From positions 1 through 15,991 of the forward strand of contig CAZHBD010000015.1 of the NCBI GenBank assembly GCA_964530555.1: a stretch of DNA of 15,991 nt, written 5' to 3'. The position numbers were made by a program, and so were the translations under genes. Shown piece by piece: positions 12,103 through 15,991 of the stretch. Source of the stretch: CAZHBD01 sp964530555 (GTDB taxonomy: Bacteria > Patescibacteriota > Saccharimonadia > Saccharimonadales > AWTP1-31). Every line of letters starts with the position of its first letter. Within the stretch, counting starts at the first letter, position 1. The notes under the pieces were generated by a model. The model was not told the origin of the DNA. It saw only the letters and a program-made list of their open reading frames with translations, and made no database searches.

Positions 12103-13749
12103 ATGGCGAAAAAAGTATTTTACGACGAAGATGCCCGCAAACGTGTGTTGGGTGGAGCAGAAATTCTATACAACGCGGTTAAGACGACCATGGGGCCAAA
12201 AGGTCGCAACGTAGTGATTAACAAAGCGTACGGGAGCCCAACCGTTACCCACGACGGGGTTACCGTAGCTAAAGAAATCGATCTGGCTGATCAAGATGAC
12301 GAAACGTTGGGTTATAAAGTTGGCGCTGAGCTGATCAAACAGGCTGCCAGCAAGATGAACGATGTGGCAGGTGATGGTACAACCACTGTTACAGTGTTGA
12401 CCTACCATATCCTGAACGAGGCCAATAAGTTGATTGCTGCCGGGCACAACCCGATGCAACTCCGCAAAGGCCTAGAAGCTGCTGCGCAAGATGTTCTCAA
12501 GAAGCTCAGTGGTATGTCGGAAGATATCAAGAGCCAAAAGAAGCGCGTTGCTGAAGTTGCGACCATCAGTGCGGGCGATGCCGAAATTGGTGAGCTTATC
12601 GCTGAAGTTATCGAGAAGATTGGCAAGGACGGTGTCGTAACAGTCGAAGAAGGCCAAGGCTTGGCTCTCGAGAGCGAAGTAGTTGAAGGCTTTACTATGG
12701 ACCGAGGTTTTGTGAGCTCATTCATGGTGACTGATGCATCACGCATGGAAGCGGTGATGGACAAGCCTGCCATTCTGATTACCGATAAAAAACTGAGCTC
12801 TGTCCAGGAATTCTTGCCGGTTCTCGAGAAGCTGGCTGCTTCGGGCAAAAAAGACCTCGTCATGATTGCTGAGGATGTCGAAGGCGAGGCACTGACTACC
12901 CTGGTGCTCAACAAGCTAAAGGGTGTGTTTAACACTGTAGCGATCAAAGCCCCAAGTTTTGGGGATAAGCGCAAAGACCGCCTCGAGGACATTGCTATCC
13001 TGACTGGTGGAACGGTCATTAGCGACGAACAGGGTACGGATTTTGAATCAGTAGAACTAAGCGACCTGGGAAGTGCGCGCCGCGTGATCGTCACCAAGGA
13101 CGAGACAACTATCATCGAAGGCGCTGGCTCAGCATCATCTGTAAAAGCTCGCATTGCCCAGATTGCCGGCCAGGAAGCCGCGGCGACAAGTGAGTATGAC
13201 CGTGAAGACCTACAAAAACGACGCGCCAGCCTACAGGGTAAAGTTGCTGTTATCAAAGTTGGTGGCGCGACCGAGACCGAAATCGAAGAGAAGAAGTTTC
13301 GTGTAGACGACGCCGTAGCTGCAACCAAAGCTGCCTTGGACGAAGGTATTGTCCCCGGTGGTGGGGTAACCCTAGTAAATCTAGCTGGTCAGATCAAAAC
13401 AGCGGGGCACGATTCGGCAGCTGCCGGAGCAACTTTATTACAGAATGCTCTCGAGCAGCCATTCCGCATAATTCTATCTAACGCTGGGCAAAACCCAGAT
13501 GAGTGGTTGCCGCAAGTTAAGGCCGCCAAGGCTGGTCACGGTGTAAACGTGAACGATCCAACCAAGTTGGTAGACCTCAAAGCGAACGGTGTTGTCGATC
13601 CGGTACGCGTTACGCGCGAAGCGATTCAGAACTCGGTGAGCATAGCCGGGACGAGCATGACTATGGGTGCGTTGGTGGTTGATGTACCCGAAAAAGAAGC
13701 TCCCGCTCCTGCCGGAGGTGGCATGGGCGGTGGCATGGGGATGATGTAG
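12103..13749 (+). CDS. groEL: Chaperonin GroEL (Hsp60)
   Basis: A 548-residue chaperonin, full length, forming the 14-subunit ATP-driven folding chamber. It starts MAKKVFYDEDARKRVLGG. ATP-binding signatures are TTMGPKGRNVVI (28-39), THDGVTVAKEI (49-59) and GDGTTT (90-95). There are a few extra residues between the last two compared with E. coli (LADQDDETLGYKVG). The catalytic Asp is in RVDDAVAAT, and GIVPGGGVTL and SVAGT-like SIAGTSMTMGALVVD blocks follow in the second equatorial part. The apical domain has AILITDKKLSSVQEFLPVLE and IKAPSFGDKRKDRLEDIAILTGG. The tail is the typical Gly-Met repeat (GGGMGGGMGMM). It is the second gene of the operon and is followed by a strong terminator. Confidence 0.98.
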   Translation: MAKKVFYDEDARKRVLGGAEILYNAVKTTMGPKGRNVVINKAYGSPTVTHDGVTVAKEIDLADQDDETLGYKVGAELIKQAASKMNDVAGDGTTTVTVLTYHILNEANKLIAAGHNPMQLRKGLEAAAQDVLKKLSGMSEDIKSQKKRVAEVATISAGDAEIGELIAEVIEKIGKDGVVTVEEGQGLALESEVVEGFTMDRGFVSSFMVTDASRMEAVMDKPAILITDKKLSSVQEFLPVLEKLAASGKKDLVMIAEDVEGEALTTLVLNKLKGVFNTVAIKAPSFGDKRKDRLEDIAILTGGTVISDEQGTDFESVELSDLGSARRVIVTKDETTIIEGAGSASSVKARIAQIAGQEAAATSEYDREDLQKRRASLQGKVAVIKVGGATETEIEEKKFRVDDAVAATKAALDEGIVPGGGVTLVNLAGQIKTAGHDSAAAGATLLQNALEQPFRIILSNAGQNPDEWLPQVKAAKAGHGVNVNDPTKLVDLKANGVVDPVRVTREAIQNSVSIAGTSMTMGALVVDVPEKEAPAPAGGGMGGGMGMM

Positions 13750-13764
13750 CTTCGCAGCCATCTA

Positions 13765-13792
13765 AAAAAGAGGCCGTCAGTGGCCTCTTTTT
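13765..13792 (+). terminator. Rho-independent terminator of groESL
   Basis: AAAAAGAGGCC (13765-13775) pairs with GGCCTCTTTTT (13782-13792) over a six-base loop GTCAGT, giving an 11-bp stem running into a T-tract and followed by ATTTTG. It starts 16 bases after the groEL stop. The A- and T-runs make it potentially active on both strands, but no minus-strand gene ends here. Confidence 0.92.
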
Positions 13793-13805
13793 ATTTTGCT
13801 TATGC

Positions 13806-13834
13806 TTGGTTGGAACGACTGAGCAGGCTACAAT
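13806..13834 (+). promoter_or_regulatory. Promoter of the desaturase-like gene (leaderless)
   Basis: TTGGTT (13806-13811), a 17-base spacer and TACAAT (13829-13834). CACCGT then separates the hexamer from the ATG at 13841. It is a two-box promoter with the same six-base gap seen at other genes, and no Shine-Dalgarno site. Confidence 0.65.
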
Positions 13835-13840
13835 CACCGT

Positions 13841-14830
13841 ATGAGTGAACTAGATTTAGCGAGTTTTAATGGTGCGTTTTTGGAAGCCACCAAACCGGCT
13901 GCAAGTGTACTGATAGAAAAACATGCGCAACGCCGCCAGAACTGGTTGGCGACCGAAGTTTTACCGCTTGAAGTGGTCGCTGAAGCGGTCCTGTACAATG
14001 CGCAGGCGCGAGCCGATGACAAGCCGTTGCTACTCCCCGATTCGCCAGGTATTGGTGCTGCTATCGACACCTTTCTACTGACCGAAGAAGGCATAACCTA
14101 CTATCCAGAGGTCGTAGCTGGTGTTTTCAAGCCAGATGGCCGCACCTATGACGACAATGATCCGCATGATGTTTTTGCACGTTGGTGGCCAACCGAAGAG
14201 TTCCAACATAGTCTTATTGGGCAAGAGATTGCCAAGGTTATGGGGCGCGACATGATTCAGCTCGAGCTAGAACGCCAAGCGTTTGGCAAGTCGGGCCTGA
14301 TCCCACGACCCACTTCAACTGTCGAGGGAGTCGCTTACACGGCTTTGCAGGAATCCAGCACGGCTAAGCCCTACGAGAACCTTGTAAAACGACTGGCAGA
14401 GGTTGCTGGCCCACCAGAGCAATTATCTAGTCTGGCGCAAACAGCTTTAGCGGGGGTGATTGACGCCTATAAGCGCACGGCGCAAGATGAGCGGTTGCAT
14501 CGAGCCTTTATAGCTGGGAATGCCCGAGCGGCGCTTACTAGTGGTGATGCCTCTCTAGCTTCGGCGATGCTAGTGGCCATCGAAAAAGTCTTCTCGGCTT
14601 TTGCCATGCCGGGCAAAGACGGTATACCGAAATTTGGCCGTAAGGCGGCACTTATCCGCAGGGAAGGGATCTTTACAGCAAAAGATGTTGCTCAAGGACA
14701 GCTTCACCTCCTTAGGGATGTGTGGAGAGTTGCTAATCTAGCCAACTTAACAGGACGGGGGCGAGAATCCCAAGCACAGTTGGTTGCCCATATTAGCACC
14801 ATCGAACAAATGCTCGAACCCGCCGCCTAA
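13841..14830 (+). CDS. Soluble diiron acyl-ACP desaturase-like protein (ferritin-like fold)
   Basis: A 329-residue protein of the family of plant stearoyl-ACP desaturase and mycobacterial DesA proteins, which put a cis double bond into acyl chains carried on ACP using O2 and a two-iron centre. All six expected metal ligands can be placed: a Glu in LTEEGITYYP (82 or 83), Glu120 and His123 in WWPTEEFQHSL, Glu171 in YTALQESS, and Glu217 and His220 in AQDERLHRAF. The spacing of these elements follows the plant enzyme. The protein is all-helical, without membrane segments, as expected. The N-terminal part (ATEVLPLEVVAEAVLYNAQ) also fits. The redox partner and the acyl substrate are unknown; a related diiron oxidase activity is possible. 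It is a single gene between the groESL terminator and another promoter, with no fatty-acid synthesis genes nearby. Confidence 0.85.
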   Translation: MSELDLASFNGAFLEATKPAASVLIEKHAQRRQNWLATEVLPLEVVAEAVLYNAQARADDKPLLLPDSPGIGAAIDTFLLTEEGITYYPEVVAGVFKPDGRTYDDNDPHDVFARWWPTEEFQHSLIGQEIAKVMGRDMIQLELERQAFGKSGLIPRPTSTVEGVAYTALQESSTAKPYENLVKRLAEVAGPPEQLSSLAQTALAGVIDAYKRTAQDERLHRAFIAGNARAALTSGDASLASAMLVAIEKVFSAFAMPGKDGIPKFGRKAALIRREGIFTAKDVAQGQLHLLRDVWRVANLANLTGRGRESQAQLVAHISTIEQMLEPAA

Positions 14831-14833
14831 ACT

Positions 14834-14862
14834 TTGCTAAATCGACAATTTTGTAGTATAAT
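14834..14862 (+). promoter_or_regulatory. Promoter of the LPHTG protein gene
   Basis: TTGCTA (14834-14839), a 17-base spacer and a perfect TATAAT (14857-14862). Initiation near 14869 gives a leader of about 22 nt that contains AGGAGG. The -35 starts three bases after the desaturase stop codon. Confidence 0.7.
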
Positions 14863-14876
14863 TACGCTTATCGTTT

Positions 14877-14882
14877 AGGAGG
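14877..14882 (+). promoter_or_regulatory. Shine-Dalgarno site of the LPHTG protein gene
   Basis: A perfect AGGAGG, eight bases before the ATG at 14891. It fixes the start and contrasts with the leaderless neighbours. Confidence 0.8.
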
Positions 14883-14890
14883 TAGGCAAT

Positions 14891-15304
14891 ATGGCTCGAT
14901 TGCCGTTTCGTCGCAAAACTACAGATAAAAAAGTGCCCGAAGAGGTGCAGCAATATTACGACGCCGAGCGGCGCCAGCATATGGGTATTGCCTGGCTTAT
15001 CGCCTTCTTATCGTTAGTTGTAACTGTGCTGGTGGCTTCAGGGTTATTCTTTGGCGGGCGCTGGGCGTATCGAAAGCTGGCCAATAAGAACCCTAAGCCT
15101 CCAACAAAGGCTCAGCAAGAAGCTAAAAAGCCGACCAACCAGGGTGCGGCTGGTTCTGAGCCCAAGAAAGATGATGGCAACACCCAGGGGGACAGTTCCA
15201 ATAGTGGGCAAACACCGCAAACGAGCTCAACGAGCACGAATACGCCACAAGTTGCACCGGCAAGTGGTGACCTGCCGCACACTGGGCCCGATAGCGACGA
15301 TTAA
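14891..15304 (+). CDS. Single-pass membrane protein with Ser/Thr/Pro-rich tail and C-terminal LPHTG motif
   Basis: A 137-residue protein. Residues 1-31 are charged and mostly basic (FRRKTTDKK, then EEVQQYYDAERRQ). Residues 32-55 form one hydrophobic helix. The rest is a disordered-looking tail, first Lys/Pro rich (NPKPPTKAQQEAKKP), then Ser/Thr/Asn/Gln rich. The end is GDLPHTGPDSDD. LPxTG is the sortase recognition motif, but here the usual C-terminal hydrophobic stretch and basic tail are missing and only an acidic tetrapeptide follows. Most likely the N-terminal helix anchors the protein with the tail outside. Whether a sortase acts on it is unclear. It has a strong promoter and Shine-Dalgarno site, suggesting good expression. 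I do not recognise a named family. Confidence 0.8.
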   Translation: MARLPFRRKTTDKKVPEEVQQYYDAERRQHMGIAWLIAFLSLVVTVLVASGLFFGGRWAYRKLANKNPKPPTKAQQEAKKPTNQGAAGSEPKKDDGNTQGDSSNSGQTPQTSSTSTNTPQVAPASGDLPHTGPDSDD

Positions 15305-15308
15305 TAAC

Positions 15309-15380
15309 GGCTTGCGCCTAATGAGTGAACCTTAGGTTCCCTCATCGGTGCTTTCTGAATAAATCAGAATCTGGCAAGCC
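15309..15380 (+). terminator. Structured 3' region after the LPHTG gene, possible terminator
   Basis: A long hairpin runs from 15314 to 15351: GCGCC with GGTGC, then ATGAG with CTCAT and GAACC with GGTTC around a TTA loop, with small bulges. The G-U pair in the outer stem favours plus-strand RNA. TTTCT follows, a poor U-tract. A second hairpin TTCTGA-ATAAA-TCAGAA follows (15353-15369). GGCTTGC (15309-15315) can pair with GCAAGCC (15374-15380) to close both into a three-way junction. It may be a weak terminator, an mRNA-stabilising element or a small RNA. Confidence 0.4.
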
Positions 15381-15489
15381 AGAACGCACCTACTCCCTCC
15401 TAAAAACTTAAATGACAAGGGTGGCCCGCTCGTATCACGTACACAAGGAAAAAAATCGCCGCTTGGGCTGCTCTTCACTAGAAAATAGA
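15381..15489. other. Gap between convergent genes, with a possible minus-strand terminator
   Basis: No gene is seen here. Reading the minus strand after the stop codon at 15490, a GC-rich stretch with a short GCC/GGC stem (15458-15471) is followed by seven Ts (15455-15449). This could terminate the minus-strand gene, although the stem is only about three base pairs. Nothing else recognisable was found. Confidence 0.3.
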
Positions 15490-15991
15490 CTAACCTTTGG
15501 CTTGCTGGGTGAAGTAATTGATTTCGTTGACGACGTCTAACAGTGCCTGGGCTTTTTCTTTCTCGTCAGCAATCTGTTGAGCTGTCTCGTAAGCGGTTTT
15601 GATCAAACTTTGGTCATCACTGGCCTGAATCATCATCATGGTGGTCTTGAACTTTTCTTCAGGTGACTGGTCGAGATGCCCGAGGAGTGGGTTGAGGCTT
15701 TGGAGTGCTTGTTGTTTAATGTTAAGCAAATCGTCACTAGCGGCAGGGGCGTCTGTGCCTGACGGCGATGAGCTAGAAGCGCTCAGGTCAGCAGCGGGAG
15801 GAGTGATCACTGGCTCGTTAGCTATGGACAACGGGGTGCTATTAAACGTGTTGGTTGGTTTATCGTCAGTGGCAGGAGCGTCAGCAGCTGGCGTTGAAGG
15901 TGCGATGGTAGCGCCGACTGGCGGGTTGTCAGTAGCTGGCCCAAGCACGCCACCTGGTGCTGGTTCGGGTGTTACCCCAGGATCATTAGAA
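15490..15991 (-). CDS. Unknown protein, 3' part of gene (partial): low-complexity linker plus helical C-terminal domain
   Basis: The frame is open from the right edge of the window to a TAG at 15490-15492, giving at least 166 codons; the start lies outside. A GTG at 15948 is in frame but has no obvious ribosome binding site, and the low-complexity sequence continues through it. The first 95 residues or so are rich in Pro, Ala, Ser, Thr and Asp (ATDNPPVGATIAPSTPAADA is typical), as in a linker. The last 70 residues form a compact helical domain: QQALQSLNPLLGHLDQSPEE, KFKTTMMMIQASDDQSLI and EKAQALLDVVNEINYFTQQ. This resembles a conserved CPR domain of unknown function. No membrane segment is visible in the part present. 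Confidence 0.75.
   Translation of the reverse strand, partial: SNDPGVTPEPAPGGVLGPATDNPPVGATIAPSTPAADAPATDDKPTNTFNSTPLSIANEPVITPPAADLSASSSSPSGTDAPAASDDLLNIKQQALQSLNPLLGHLDQSPEEKFKTTMMMIQASDDQSLIKTAYETAQQIADEKEKAQALLDVVNEINYFTQQAKG

Noticed and set aside
12402..13328. 308-codon open frame antisense to groEL
   Set aside because: It lies wholly inside groEL, its product is Ser/Arg rich with no recognisable domain, and it mirrors groEL codon bias.
14891..15304. Classical sortase-anchored surface protein
   Set aside because: LPHTG is present, but the required hydrophobic segment and basic tail after it are missing; only an N-terminal helix exists.
15309..15380. tRNA gene suggested by the 7-bp outer stem
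   Set aside because: On neither strand are a D-arm, a 5-bp anticodon arm with a 7-base loop, or a GGTTC-type T-arm in the right places.

Overview
This window looks like a gene-dense piece of a small bacterial chromosome, most likely from Candidatus Saccharibacteria (TM7, Patescibacteria/CPR) or a close relative. That is an inference from gene repertoire, protein style and base composition near 50% GC; no database search was possible. The standard code fits: UGA acts as a stop and Trp is TGG. No rRNA, tRNA, CRISPR array, insertion sequence or phage gene was seen.

Layout. 1-210 is the 3' end of an unknown gene. 276-1334 (-) is a four-helix membrane protein, divergent from a HIT nucleotide-binding protein (1392-1787), which is followed by an unlisted 58-residue membrane protein (1802-1978). 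2038-2892 fuses an XRE DNA-binding domain to a HAD phosphatase-like domain. On the minus strand come valS (3142-5697), a small ORF after it (2849-3109) and a leader of about 290 nt before it holding a 26-codon upstream ORF. A lipoprotein gene (6063-7094) diverges from that leader. tsaD (7095-8153, -) and a MurE-like ligase (8178-9539, +) diverge from one shared promoter core. Two minus-strand genes follow: an unknown 232-residue protein and an amidinotransferase/DDAH-family enzyme. After an unknown 161-residue gene, the groES-groEL operon (11634-13792) sits under a promoter with two tandem CIRCE operators and ends at a strong terminator. Then come a soluble diiron acyl-ACP desaturase-like gene, a small membrane protein with a C-terminal LPHTG motif, and the 3' part of another unknown gene on the minus strand.

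The genes do not form one pathway. They cover translation quality (valS, tsaD), protein folding (groES/EL), cell wall (MurE-like), lipid modification (desaturase) and envelope proteins. Two regulatory patterns stand out. First, many genes have a -10 hexamer ending 6-7 nt (9 in tsaD) before the start codon and no Shine-Dalgarno sequence, which predicts leaderless mRNAs. Genes with a true leader (groES, valS and its upstream ORF, the LPHTG gene) carry good Shine-Dalgarno sites. Second, the valS leader has a strongly ribosome-bound small ORF whose last codons can pair with the valS Shine-Dalgarno region, suggesting translational attenuation.
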